This document shows positions 6,160-14,070 of a DNA stretch of 16,710 nt, piece by piece. The stretch is from positions 1-16,710 of the forward strand of contig VBHS01000135.1 of assembly GCA_005881295.1 (NCBI GenBank), read 5' to 3'. The translations under genes and the position numbers were made by a program. Positions within the stretch are counted from its first letter, which is position 1, and the number at the start of each line of letters is the position of its first letter. Under the pieces are notes generated by a model that saw only the letters and a list, made by a program, of their open reading frames with translations, did not search any database and was not told the origin of the DNA. Source of the stretch: Chloroflexota bacterium. GTDB lineage: Bacteria > Chloroflexota > Ktedonobacteria > Ktedonobacterales > Ktedonobacteraceae.

Positions 6160-8859
6160 ATGTTGAATTGGAATCTACGATTACTGCGCGGACCTGCTCC
6201 TGGAATGATGTTCAGGTGCTGCCTGATCTTCACGCTGGGCATTGCTGTTATGCTTTCTTTTCCAGGCATATCGGCACACATAGCAAAAGCAGTGGCTAAC
6301 GGACCAACCATGCAGGTGAACGCGGGTTTCAACGCGCGCTATAGGGATGGAAATTGGGTGCCATTCCAGGTTACATTGAGTAATAGCGGTGCGGATTTCA
6401 GTGGATCACTTTCAGTGAATGCTCCGGCTCCTTATGGCGGGTTCAGCAACGCTGCGATAGCATCTCTTTACAGCGAGCCAATCAACCTGGCCAACGGCGC
6501 GCAAAAACAGATAACCACGTATATACCAATCAATCTTGGTGGGGTGGGGCCGCAGCATATCAAAGTCAGCCTGCTCGATAGCGATGGGAATGTGGTGCGC
6601 TCGCAAATAAGCACTATTACCTCGCTCGGATCAAATGATGCTTTTGTAGGGATTCTCTCCGATCAAAACACAGGTTTTAATCCTCTCTACAGTATCGCCC
6701 TGCCCAACCAGGGTGGCTCAATGATTGTTGAGATGCTCAATGCCAGCACCATGCCGACAACAGCAGCGGTATTGAATAATTTTGACTTGATTGTGCTGGA
6801 CAACTTCACAACGAGTACGCTGAGCAACAAGCAGTTGATCGCTTTACAGACCTGGGTCAACCAGGGAGGGGCACTGATTGAAGTGGGTGGACCCGAATGG
6901 AAGCGAACCCTCAGCGCACTACCCACCAGTATGGTACCATTGACAAATATGGGGACCGGTACACTGCCAGCAGGGACACAAATCCTGCCGGTTGCAGGAC
7001 CTCCCAGGGCGGGAACGGGCCAACATGCCGTTCCGGTGACGACAAATGCTGCTATACCAATCAGCACAGCGATCTTAGACCCGGGAACCGACAAGACGGC
7101 GCAAAGAACCGTTGTCCTGGCAGCAGGGGGGATTCCGCTCATTGTGCAGGAACACCAGGGAAATGGTATTATCTGCTACCTGGCATTCGATCCAACTTTG
7201 GATCCTGTAGTGAATTGGGGAGGGGCAAGTACACTGTGGAAGGGACTTGTCCAACGCGGGTTGGGGAATAAGCTGCTCAATACCACTAATGGTTTTTCCG
7301 CAAGCAGCGCGTTGCTAACGGCTGGTCTGGGAGGAGTATTGGAAAATCTGTTGACAAATGCCTTCCCTTCACCGTGGTTGCTCATAGTATTGGTGCTTGG
7401 GTATCTTGTTATCCTTGGGCCGGTGCGTTTCCTGATCATCCGCTGGCGCAAGAAACGCGACTGGAACTGGCGTATCGTGCTGAGCAGTATCGTTATCTTC
7501 TCCTTGCTCACGTATGGGATAGCCATTCAGCAGAAGGGTGCAGCGATATTAAGCAACAGGGTCTCGATCGTTCAACTGAACAATGGGGGATCATCTGCTC
7601 ACATTACGACATATATGGGAGTTTTTCTCCTGAATCAGGGCGATTACCACGTGTACATTCCAGGCAATGGCCTGGTTCAGCCCGCGATAGATCAGAACAA
7701 CCAGGGGCCGCCCACAGATTCAGGAACACAGGCAACGATTTCACCCGGGCAGAACGGAACGGAAGTGAGTCTACAAGGGGTAAGTTTTTCGACCACGCGC
7801 TCGCTACTCGTGGATAAGGACAGCCAGGTACGTGGTGGTATCGTTTCGCAATTAGTGTTGCGGGACGGCACTTTGAGCGGGAGAGTTACCAATACACTCA
7901 ATTACGGGTTGAGTGATGTTTATGTGCTAATGACCAATAGCTTCGCGCGTATCGGGCATCTAGCGGCAGGCCAGAGCACGGAAATCAACCTGCGCATCAA
8001 CAATGCTTCCGCCAATCCGGGAATGTCGCTCGCTGATGACATGGCTAATAGCAATGGCCTGACTACCCCTTATGGCATCAACATGAATAGTACAGCACCG
8101 CCGAACGAGTTACAACGTCATATGGCGATTTTGACAGCGCTAAGTGGTGAAAATGGACTCTCTAATGGATGTGGTGGCGGCACATGTAGAGTCGTCGCGT
8201 ATTCGAATGGTAATGCCATCTATTACAATGGAGGTTCAGGTCTTGCGGTGGCAGATGGCAGCGATCCATTGTTGATGGCAGGTTCTTCCGCCACGCTGAT
8301 TGGCTGGGCGGATCAACCGACAGAGGAAACGAACCAGGTGATGATCAATGGCTTTTCTCCAGTGGGACTGCAGGAGACCCTGATAGAGTCGCCCCTGAGT
8401 GTATATCTCTCCAGCGCAACAAACCTGCCGACAGACCTTATTACGGGACAACTGATCGATGTACAGGGCACCAATGTACAATACGAGTATGGAGGAGCCT
8501 ATACGATGACTACAGGCAGTACGACTTTCGAGTACGCTGTGCCTCCAGGGGCAAAACAACAGGTCAGCAGTTTACGGTTTTCACAGCCCACCAACCTCAC
8601 ACAAATCAACAGCCAACCTAATGTGACCTCTACAGGGCCAGTCGTTGATGCGAGCCGGCTGCAGGTGCACTTATATAACTGGGAGACAGGTGCGTGGGAT
8701 ACGATACAAGTCAGTGGGACTACGTTTTCGACGTCAGATACAAAAGCGTATATCAGCTCGGATGGGCGAGTACTTTTGCAACTATCAAATCAGGATAGCA
8801 CAGCAGGTACCATACTCTTTGGTAAGCCAACACTCGACCTACAAGGCAACGCCTCTTGA
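6160..8859 (+). CDS. Large exported membrane-anchored protein with GATase-like domain (MoxR/VWA-operon type)
   Basis: The product has 899 residues. ATG 6160 is chosen because GAGAGG lies 8 bases upstream; an in-frame ATG at 6097 has no ribosome site. A hydrophobic segment at residues about 16-36 is a signal peptide or anchor, followed by a beta-rich extracytoplasmic domain (NARYRDGNWVPFQVTLSNSG). Residues about 205-250 (FDLIVLDNFTTSTLS, LQTWVNQGGALIEVGG) resemble the class-I glutamine-amidotransferase-like fold found in many VWA-operon proteins. Two spans flanking a short basic loop follow at about 405-460 (PWLLIVLVLGYLVILGP, IVLSSIVIFSLLTYGIAI). The last about 440 residues are again beta-rich and presumably outside, with a CGGGTC pair near residue 670. 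It is the first gene of the operon with the ABC transporter. Its function is unknown; a role at the cell surface or in envelope assembly is an inference from topology. Confidence 0.8.
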   Translation: MLNWNLRLLRGPAPGMMFRCCLIFTLGIAVMLSFPGISAHIAKAVANGPTMQVNAGFNARYRDGNWVPFQVTLSNSGADFSGSLSVNAPAPYGGFSNAAIASLYSEPINLANGAQKQITTYIPINLGGVGPQHIKVSLLDSDGNVVRSQISTITSLGSNDAFVGILSDQNTGFNPLYSIALPNQGGSMIVEMLNASTMPTTAAVLNNFDLIVLDNFTTSTLSNKQLIALQTWVNQGGALIEVGGPEWKRTLSALPTSMVPLTNMGTGTLPAGTQILPVAGPPRAGTGQHAVPVTTNAAIPISTAILDPGTDKTAQRTVVLAAGGIPLIVQEHQGNGIICYLAFDPTLDPVVNWGGASTLWKGLVQRGLGNKLLNTTNGFSASSALLTAGLGGVLENLLTNAFPSPWLLIVLVLGYLVILGPVRFLIIRWRKKRDWNWRIVLSSIVIFSLLTYGIAIQQKGAAILSNRVSIVQLNNGGSSAHITTYMGVFLLNQGDYHVYIPGNGLVQPAIDQNNQGPPTDSGTQATISPGQNGTEVSLQGVSFSTTRSLLVDKDSQVRGGIVSQLVLRDGTLSGRVTNTLNYGLSDVYVLMTNSFARIGHLAAGQSTEINLRINNASANPGMSLADDMANSNGLTTPYGINMNSTAPPNELQRHMAILTALSGENGLSNGCGGGTCRVVAYSNGNAIYYNGGSGLAVADGSDPLLMAGSSATLIGWADQPTEETNQVMINGFSPVGLQETLIESPLSVYLSSATNLPTDLITGQLIDVQGTNVQYEYGGAYTMTTGSTTFEYAVPPGAKQQVSSLRFSQPTNLTQINSQPNVTSTGPVVDASRLQVHLYNWETGAWDTIQVSGTTFSTSDTKAYISSDGRVLLQLSNQDSTAGTILFGKPTLDLQGNAS

Positions 8860-8871
8860 GAAAAGGGCATT

Positions 8872-9580
8872 ATGATCAAGATACAGCATATTTATAAAAG
8901 CTATCGTAAAGTTGACGCGCTGAAAGGCCTCAGCTTGCAGATACCGCAAGGCTCGATTTACGGGTTGATTGGCCCAAATGGAGCTGGGAAAACAACGCTC
9001 ATACGTATCCTGGCGGCGCTGCTAGCGCCGACTAGAGGAGAAGTCTGGTTCGACGGCGAAGAGGTTGTCAGGCAACCGGCCCTCATTCAAAGAAAGGTTG
9101 GCTATATGCCGGACTTTTTCGGTGTTTACCCCGACCTGACCGCGGTAGAATACCTCGAATTTTATGCGGGTATCCATGGTATCCCACGCAAAAAGCAGGC
9201 CAGCACCGTGAACGATTTGCTTGAACTGGCGGAAATGTGCACCGACATCGCCATTATCCAGGGAGGGCAGCTGGTGGTAGCAGGAGATGTCGAGCACGTA
9301 ACGCGGCGCATAGGAGGGGGTAGGCAGATTGAAATTCGCGTTTTAGAGCGTGTGCCTGAAACAACAGCATTGCTCAAAGAAATAGAGGGTATCAATAACG
9401 TGACAAGAAAATGGTGACCTGTTGCAGGCAGAGTTTACGGGTGACGACCGGGCGCTGCACAGCGTACTTGCCAGGCTCATTACTGAGGGTATACCCGTTG
9501 TTTCTTTTGCGCCGCGCAGCAGCGGTGGCCGCCTTGAAGAAGTTTTCATGAGTATTACAGAAGGAAGCAGTCCATCATGA
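8872..9580 (+). pseudogene. ABC-2 exporter ATP-binding protein, internally deleted and frameshifted
   Basis: The N-terminal half is a normal ABC ATPase: Walker A GPNGAGKT (34-41) and the Q-loop region VGYMPDFFGVYPDL (about 76-89), with Asp at the usual Gln position as in a common exporter subfamily. After LLEL (residue 119, about base 9228) the frame jumps straight to AEMCTDIAII, which normally follows the H-loop. The signature motif, Walker B, D-loop and switch His, about 80 residues, are absent. The frame then stops at TGA 9415-9417. Removing one A from the A4 run at 9408-9411 restores a typical C-terminus (GDLLQAEFTGDD ... RLEEVFMSITEG) ending at TGA 9578-9580, which overlaps the permease ATG as ATGA. 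Both lesions therefore look secondary. As it stands the product is 181 residues and cannot hydrolyse ATP. It begins 12 bases after the preceding gene, with AAAAGGG as ribosome site. Confidence 0.9.
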
Positions 9581-10446
9581 CCTTCGCAGCCTTGCTCACA
9601 AAAGAATTACGCTTACGGCTGCGCCGTGAACGCACCATCTGGGTGCTTATCAGTTACCTGCTGGTGATGACTCTGCTGGGATTTCTCTTTATCAGTCGTA
9701 ACAACCCCTCCAACGGTTATACCGTGAGCACGCTGGGCTATGGTCTCTACACACTGCTGGTATTTGTCCAGCTTTCTCTGATCATGTTCATCACTCCCGC
9801 CTTTACAACAACGAGCATCAATGGTGAAAAGGAGAGGCAGACCTTTGACCTGCTGTTGTGCTCGCGGCTCTCCGCCTTTGAACTGGTAGCGGGCAAACTG
9901 GTTGCCGGGCTGGCTAATGCCTTTTTGCTGATAGCTGCCTCTATCCCACTTTTTAGCCTGGTCTTCTTCTTCGGGGGAGTAGGGCCCGCACAGGTGCTGC
10001 AAACAACGCTGGTCTTCATTGTCACAGCGATCGTAGTGGGGACCTTCGGTCTCTTTTGCTCGACGCTCTTGAAGCGTCCCCCAGTATCTACCGCCATAGC
10101 CTACATGTTTTGCATCATGTGGGTAATCACACCCTGGCTGCTGAGTTTCTTGCTCCAACTCAATGTACCATTTAATAACAATGCGCAAGCGACCCTGATC
10201 TTTATCGGTAATCCTATTCTTGCTATGATCAGCACTTTTACATTAGGGCCAGGATCGCCACTTGGTTCGTACTCATTCTATGGCACGAGTCTCGCACCCT
10301 GGATCACCTTCATCATCATCAACCTATTGCTGACCATCGTATTGCTTCTGCTGAGTGTGTGGCTTGTGAAACCAAATCCTATTGGTCGCCTCTCGCGATT
10401 GATGGAAAAGAGACGACCAAAGGATAAAGTGGTAGCAACGACCTGA
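9577..10446 (+). CDS. ABC-2 type transporter permease
   Basis: This is the membrane subunit of an ABC-2 exporter, 289 residues. It starts with a cytoplasmic amphipathic/basic segment (KELRLRLRRERTIWV) typical of ABC-2 permeases. Six hydrophobic spans are visible: about residues 22-41, 59-82, 110-133, 145-164, 171-191 and 240-262. Between spans 2 and 3 is the conserved cytoplasmic stretch GEKERQTFDLLLCSRLSAFELVAGK, which contacts the ATPase. ATG 9577 overlaps the restored stop of the ATPase gene as ATGA, the usual arrangement for translational coupling. The permease frame itself is intact, which is odd beside a ruined ATPase; it may use another ATPase or be on its way to loss. The substrate cannot be told from sequence. 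Confidence 0.9.
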   Translation: MTFAALLTKELRLRLRRERTIWVLISYLLVMTLLGFLFISRNNPSNGYTVSTLGYGLYTLLVFVQLSLIMFITPAFTTTSINGEKERQTFDLLLCSRLSAFELVAGKLVAGLANAFLLIAASIPLFSLVFFFGGVGPAQVLQTTLVFIVTAIVVGTFGLFCSTLLKRPPVSTAIAYMFCIMWVITPWLLSFLLQLNVPFNNNAQATLIFIGNPILAMISTFTLGPGSPLGSYSFYGTSLAPWITFIIINLLLTIVLLLLSVWLVKPNPIGRLSRLMEKRRPKDKVVATT

Positions 10447-10466
10447 AGAAAGAGGGAGTGAGAGGT

Positions 10467-12029
10467 ATGGCCAGCGCGGCACCTTCGAGCCAGGCAAAGG
10501 TTCGTTCGAGAATAGCAGGCAGCAGTGGCGAGCAATTGACAGCAGCCCTGCACCCCTGGCGCAGACGGTTGATATTGCAACAGGTACTAAGCTGGACGGC
10601 GAGAGGCGCGCTCGCGGGGCTGATGCTGGCATGTCTCATGCTGCTGGTCGCGCGTCTGCTGCCATGGGCAACCGCTCCATATTGGGCCATAGGTATCGTG
10701 ATAGCCTGTTTGCTCGTTGCATTTGGCGCAGCTCTATGGTTTCGCCCCTCGCTGGCCCGCGCCACGCGGTTGATTGATGCCTTGCTTTCGTTGCACGATC
10801 GCTTGAGCACGGCATGGGAGATGCGTAACGAAAATGCGCCGCTTTTCGGCCTCCAGCGACGGGACGCCTTGAAGCATTTGGGGAAGCACTCACCAGGAAC
10901 AGCTATCCCGCTGCGACCCGGGCGCTCGAGCCTTTTTACGGCGGCCGTTGTCGTCGCCATTCTGGTATTGCTGTTGCTCTTGCCGAATCCAATGACAGGT
11001 GTCCTGCAGCAACAGGCAGCATTCCAGGCGCGTATAGCCAAACAAATCGCGGCCATCAATCACGTGCGTTCAGTCGCCTTGCAACAGACAAATACACCCG
11101 CGGCAGAACGCACACAGATCGATCAGATTCTGCGTGAGCTGCAGGCAAAACTGCAAAATGCCAGGAATGAGGCACAGGCACAGCAGGCAATTGCTGAAGC
11201 ACAGTCCAGGCTCAATCAACTGAGGGATCCGCAGGCTACTAATAAGGTGCAGGCGCAGCAAGCGGCCAGCTCATCGCTGCAGGGCAGTCCAAACGCTAGC
11301 TTGAGCGCGCTCGGGCAAGCGCTGGCCGGGAATGATAACAAGGGGTTAGCAACAGCATTAAAAAAGCTTGCCGATCAAGTGAGCAAGATGACACCGGCAC
11401 AGCGGGCGCAACTGGCACAACAACTGGAAAAAGCCGCCAACCAGGCACAGCAGAATCCTGATCTAAGCTCCTCTCTCCATCAGCTTGCCCGTTCGGTCGC
11501 AAGTGGCAGTCCGGGAGAGGTCTCTGACGCGAGCAACTCCGTGCAGAAGGCCGCCGCACAGGATGCCACTACTCAAGCGCAGTCCAACAGCATCAACCAG
11601 GTCTCAAAAAGCCTGCAACAGTCGGCTAATGCGCTCGCCCCCGCAACGGATGGCACCAGATCACTGAACCAGGGGCAACAACAGGGCCAGGGACAGCAAC
11701 AGGGACAAGGACAGCAACAAGGACAGGGGCAACAACAGGGCCAGGAAAGCAATGGTGGCCAGGGCAATAAAGGAGGGAAGGGAGATAACCCTGGCAACAA
11801 ACCGGGGAAAAACGAACCAGTCTCTGTACCAGGGAAGATTGGCTCCGGAACCAGCACGCAGAGCAATGATGGCAGCAACGGCGTCGTTCAGAACGGAAGC
11901 TCCGTACCATATTCTCAAGTCATCGCGCAGTACAACCAGATGGCACACGATGCCATTGATAACAGCTCGATATCACCCACGATGAAAGATCTCGTTCACA
12001 GCTATTTCAAAGCATTAGAAGGACAGTGA
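10467..12029 (+). CDS. DUF4175-like membrane protein with long coiled coil and Gln/Gly repeat
   Basis: The product has 520 residues. ATG 10467 is chosen because AGAGGGAG (10451-10458) lies 8 bases before it; GTG 10458 would add three residues and has poorer spacing. Two N-terminal spans (about 46-66 and 72-92) are followed by a segment RLIDALLSLHDRLSTAWEM that resembles the start of DUF4175-type proteins, then a third span (about 155-173). Residues about 180-400 are an Ala/Gln-rich coiled coil, presumably outside. Four perfect GQQQGQ units (403-426) and a Gly/Asn/Lys-rich disordered stretch follow. The end (TMKDLVHSYFKALEG) resembles the closing helix of related proteins in Bat-type operons. 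The gene lies between the ABC permease (20 bases) and MoxR (6 bases). The role is unknown; an extracytoplasmic scaffold of the MoxR/VWA complex is only a guess. Confidence 0.8.
   Translation: MASAAPSSQAKVRSRIAGSSGEQLTAALHPWRRRLILQQVLSWTARGALAGLMLACLMLLVARLLPWATAPYWAIGIVIACLLVAFGAALWFRPSLARATRLIDALLSLHDRLSTAWEMRNENAPLFGLQRRDALKHLGKHSPGTAIPLRPGRSSLFTAAVVVAILVLLLLLPNPMTGVLQQQAAFQARIAKQIAAINHVRSVALQQTNTPAAERTQIDQILRELQAKLQNARNEAQAQQAIAEAQSRLNQLRDPQATNKVQAQQAASSSLQGSPNASLSALGQALAGNDNKGLATALKKLADQVSKMTPAQRAQLAQQLEKAANQAQQNPDLSSSLHQLARSVASGSPGEVSDASNSVQKAAAQDATTQAQSNSINQVSKSLQQSANALAPATDGTRSLNQGQQQGQGQQQGQGQQQGQGQQQGQESNGGQGNKGGKGDNPGNKPGKNEPVSVPGKIGSGTSTQSNDGSNGVVQNGSSVPYSQVIAQYNQMAHDAIDNSSISPTMKDLVHSYFKALEGQ
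11673..11744 (+). repeat. Four tandem 18-bp repeats encoding GQQQGQ
   Basis: Four contiguous in-frame 18-base units (11673-11690, 11691-11708, 11709-11726, 11727-11744) each encode GQQQGQ. Units 1 and 4 are identical at DNA level while 2 and 3 differ at synonymous sites. Copy number may vary by slippage. Confidence 0.9.
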
Positions 12030-12035
12030 GAACTG

Positions 12036-13139
12036 ATGGCAAATACAGGTGAAAATGCGGTTCCCAGGGTACCAATGAAGGATGCAAGTACACAGAATGG
12101 GCATGATACGCAATCTGCTATCGATGATCTTCAAAAAGAGGAACCCGCCGAGTCCGATATTACTGAGTTTATAGACATCGCCCAGCAGCTAGAGAAGGAG
12201 CTTACCGCGATTGTCATTGGCCAGGAGCTGGTAGTGCGCGAACTCTTGCTCGCCCTGCTGGCGGGAGGACACGTGCTCTTAGAAGGTGTGCCAGGCCTGG
12301 GTAAAACACTGCTCGTACGGACACTGTCCGACGCACTCTCACTCAAATTCGCGCGCATCCAATTTACGCCCGACTTGATGCCAGCCGATATCGTGGGTAC
12401 GACGATTGTCAGCGAACAAAGCGATGGCAGTGCGACGGGAAGTAAACGGGTTTTCAGTTTCCAGCCAGGCCCTATCTTCGCCAATATTGTGCTGGCCGAT
12501 GAAATTAACCGGGCGACTCCCAAGACGCAATCGGCCCTGCTGGAAGGCATGCAAGAGCGAACGGTAAGCGTTGGCGACGCCACACGCCCCTTGCCAAAAC
12601 CCTTCTTTGTGCTGGCCACGCAGAACCCGCTGGAGATGGAGGGCACCTATGCTCTGCCAGAGGCGCAGCTTGATCGCTTCCTGCTCAAGATCATGGTGCG
12701 TTTCCCTAACGCAAGTAATCTGCTGCAGATTATTGATTCCACGGTGGGCATACAAACAAAGCGGGCAACACAGATGGCTTCGGGCGAGCAACTTGCGCGA
12801 TTGATCGATACGGCGAAGGCTGTGCCGGTGGCGACCCATCTCAAGGAATACGCGGTACGCCTGCTGCTGGCGACCCATCCGGAGACAGTGGAGGCACCGG
12901 AGATGGTGCATAGTTTTGTGCGCTACGGGGCCAGCCCGCGCGGACTACAGGCGATGATTATGACTTCGAAGGTGCGGGCGCTGCTCGAAGGTCGCTTTAA
13001 CGTGTCCCTGGAAGATATACAGGCGGTGGCTCTACCGGCGCTGCGGCATCGCTTGATTCTGAATTTTGATGGGCTGGCGGAGGGAATTACGGCGGAAGAG
13101 GTGATTGGGGAGATTATCAAAGAGATAGAAGATGAGTGA
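12036..13139 (+). CDS. MoxR-family AAA+ ATPase
   Basis: This is a chaperone-like AAA+ ATPase of the MoxR family, which acts together with VWA/DUF58 proteins encoded alongside. The product has 367 residues, slightly longer than the usual 310-330 because of a hydrophilic N-terminal extension (about 1-45). Motifs: GQELVVRELLLALLAGGHVLLEG leading to Walker A GVPGLGKT (84-91); RIQFTPDLMPADIVG; Walker B VLADEINRA (D155, E156); sensor 1 FVLATQNP (N197); then YALPEAQLDRFLLK with the Arg of the arginine-finger region; and the C-terminal lid with SPRGLQAM. All catalytic parts are present. It starts 6 bases after the DUF4175-like gene and overlaps the DUF58 start by 8 bases, so the genes are co-translated. 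Confidence 0.95.
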   Translation: MANTGENAVPRVPMKDASTQNGHDTQSAIDDLQKEEPAESDITEFIDIAQQLEKELTAIVIGQELVVRELLLALLAGGHVLLEGVPGLGKTLLVRTLSDALSLKFARIQFTPDLMPADIVGTTIVSEQSDGSATGSKRVFSFQPGPIFANIVLADEINRATPKTQSALLEGMQERTVSVGDATRPLPKPFFVLATQNPLEMEGTYALPEAQLDRFLLKIMVRFPNASNLLQIIDSTVGIQTKRATQMASGEQLARLIDTAKAVPVATHLKEYAVRLLLATHPETVEAPEMVHSFVRYGASPRGLQAMIMTSKVRALLEGRFNVSLEDIQAVALPALRHRLILNFDGLAEGITAEEVIGEIIKEIEDE

Positions 13140-14028
13140 GAATACACAATCTCGCTTCCCTTTAGAGGCTGAGGTGCTACAAAGGCTGGATAGCCTGGCA
13201 CTGCTGACGCGGAGACCAATGGCGTCGGGGCGGCCAGGGAGGCGGCGTTCGCCGCTAGCCGGTTCTTCGATGGAGTTCGCGGATTACCGGCGGTACGCGC
13301 CGGGGGATGACTTCCGCCGCATCGATTGGAGAGCTTATGCACGGTTGGAGCGGCTCTTCTTGCGCGTCTTCGAGGCCGAGGAAAATCTGACGGTGACGGT
13401 ACTGGTTGATTGTTCTGATTCCATGTATTATGGCAATCCACCGAAGGCAACACTGGCAACGTCCCTGGCGGCGGCGCTGGCATACGTCGCACTGAAATGT
13501 GAGGATACGGTAATCGTGGGAACGCTGACGGATAAGCTGGCGGCGTACCGGCGCGCAGGCAGCGGAAAGCACGCGGTGTGGAGCGTCGGTGAATTTCTGA
13601 GCCGCTTGCCACGTTCGGGCACGACAGACCTGAATCGAGCCCTGTATGACCTGGGGAGAATCGTGACCAGGCCCGGACTGACGATCGTCATCTCTGATTT
13701 CCTGGCACCAGGAGGGTACCAGGCGGGGATACGGGCAGTGCGCCAGTTACGACAGGAAGTAGCGCTGCTGCAAATACTGGCGCCGGATGAACTGGAACCA
13801 GATATACAAGGCGACTGGCGGCTGCAAGATAGCGAAGGGGTGGGTAATATCGATGTGAGCATTTCACCGGCGGTTCTACAGGCGTACAGGCAGCGGTTAG
13901 GGACGTTCACGCAGGAACTGGCCGCATTCGCTCACACTTACGCGATGACTTATACGATGATTCCGAGTGATACTACTGTGATCGACGTTGTACAGCGACT
14001 ATTGCGACAGGTTGAACTTGTCAAATGA
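13132..14028 (+). CDS. DUF58 domain-containing protein (VWA-like)
   Basis: This is the usual partner of MoxR ATPases, 298 residues. The DUF58 hallmark DYRRYAPGDDFRRIDWRAYAR is at residues 51-71. A VWA-like fold follows, with an intact DxSxS metal-site motif, D93-C-S95-D-S97 (LVDCSDSMYYG). A second acidic motif, TIVISDFLAPGG (about 186-197), closes the metal site region. There is no clear membrane span, so it is probably cytoplasmic. It shares 8 bases with moxR (ATGAGTGA). It may adapt the ATPase to the VWA membrane proteins downstream; that is inferred from the conserved gene order of Bat-type operons. Confidence 0.94.
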   Translation: MSENTQSRFPLEAEVLQRLDSLALLTRRPMASGRPGRRRSPLAGSSMEFADYRRYAPGDDFRRIDWRAYARLERLFLRVFEAEENLTVTVLVDCSDSMYYGNPPKATLATSLAAALAYVALKCEDTVIVGTLTDKLAAYRRAGSGKHAVWSVGEFLSRLPRSGTTDLNRALYDLGRIVTRPGLTIVISDFLAPGGYQAGIRAVRQLRQEVALLQILAPDELEPDIQGDWRLQDSEGVGNIDVSISPAVLQAYRQRLGTFTQELAAFAHTYAMTYTMIPSDTTVIDVVQRLLRQVELVK

Positions 14029-14070
14029 TATGTAGCAGCAGACTTTACGGCTGCCTGAGAAAGAGATGGC

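Noticed and set aside
10379..11059. Minus-strand frame of 226 codons opposite the permease end and DUF4175-like gene
   Set aside because: No ribosome site, Arg/Ser/Ala-rich shadow composition, and it overlaps two well-supported genes.
11673..11744. CRISPR-like repeat array
   Set aside because: The units are contiguous without spacers, in frame, and encode GQQQGQ within a gene.
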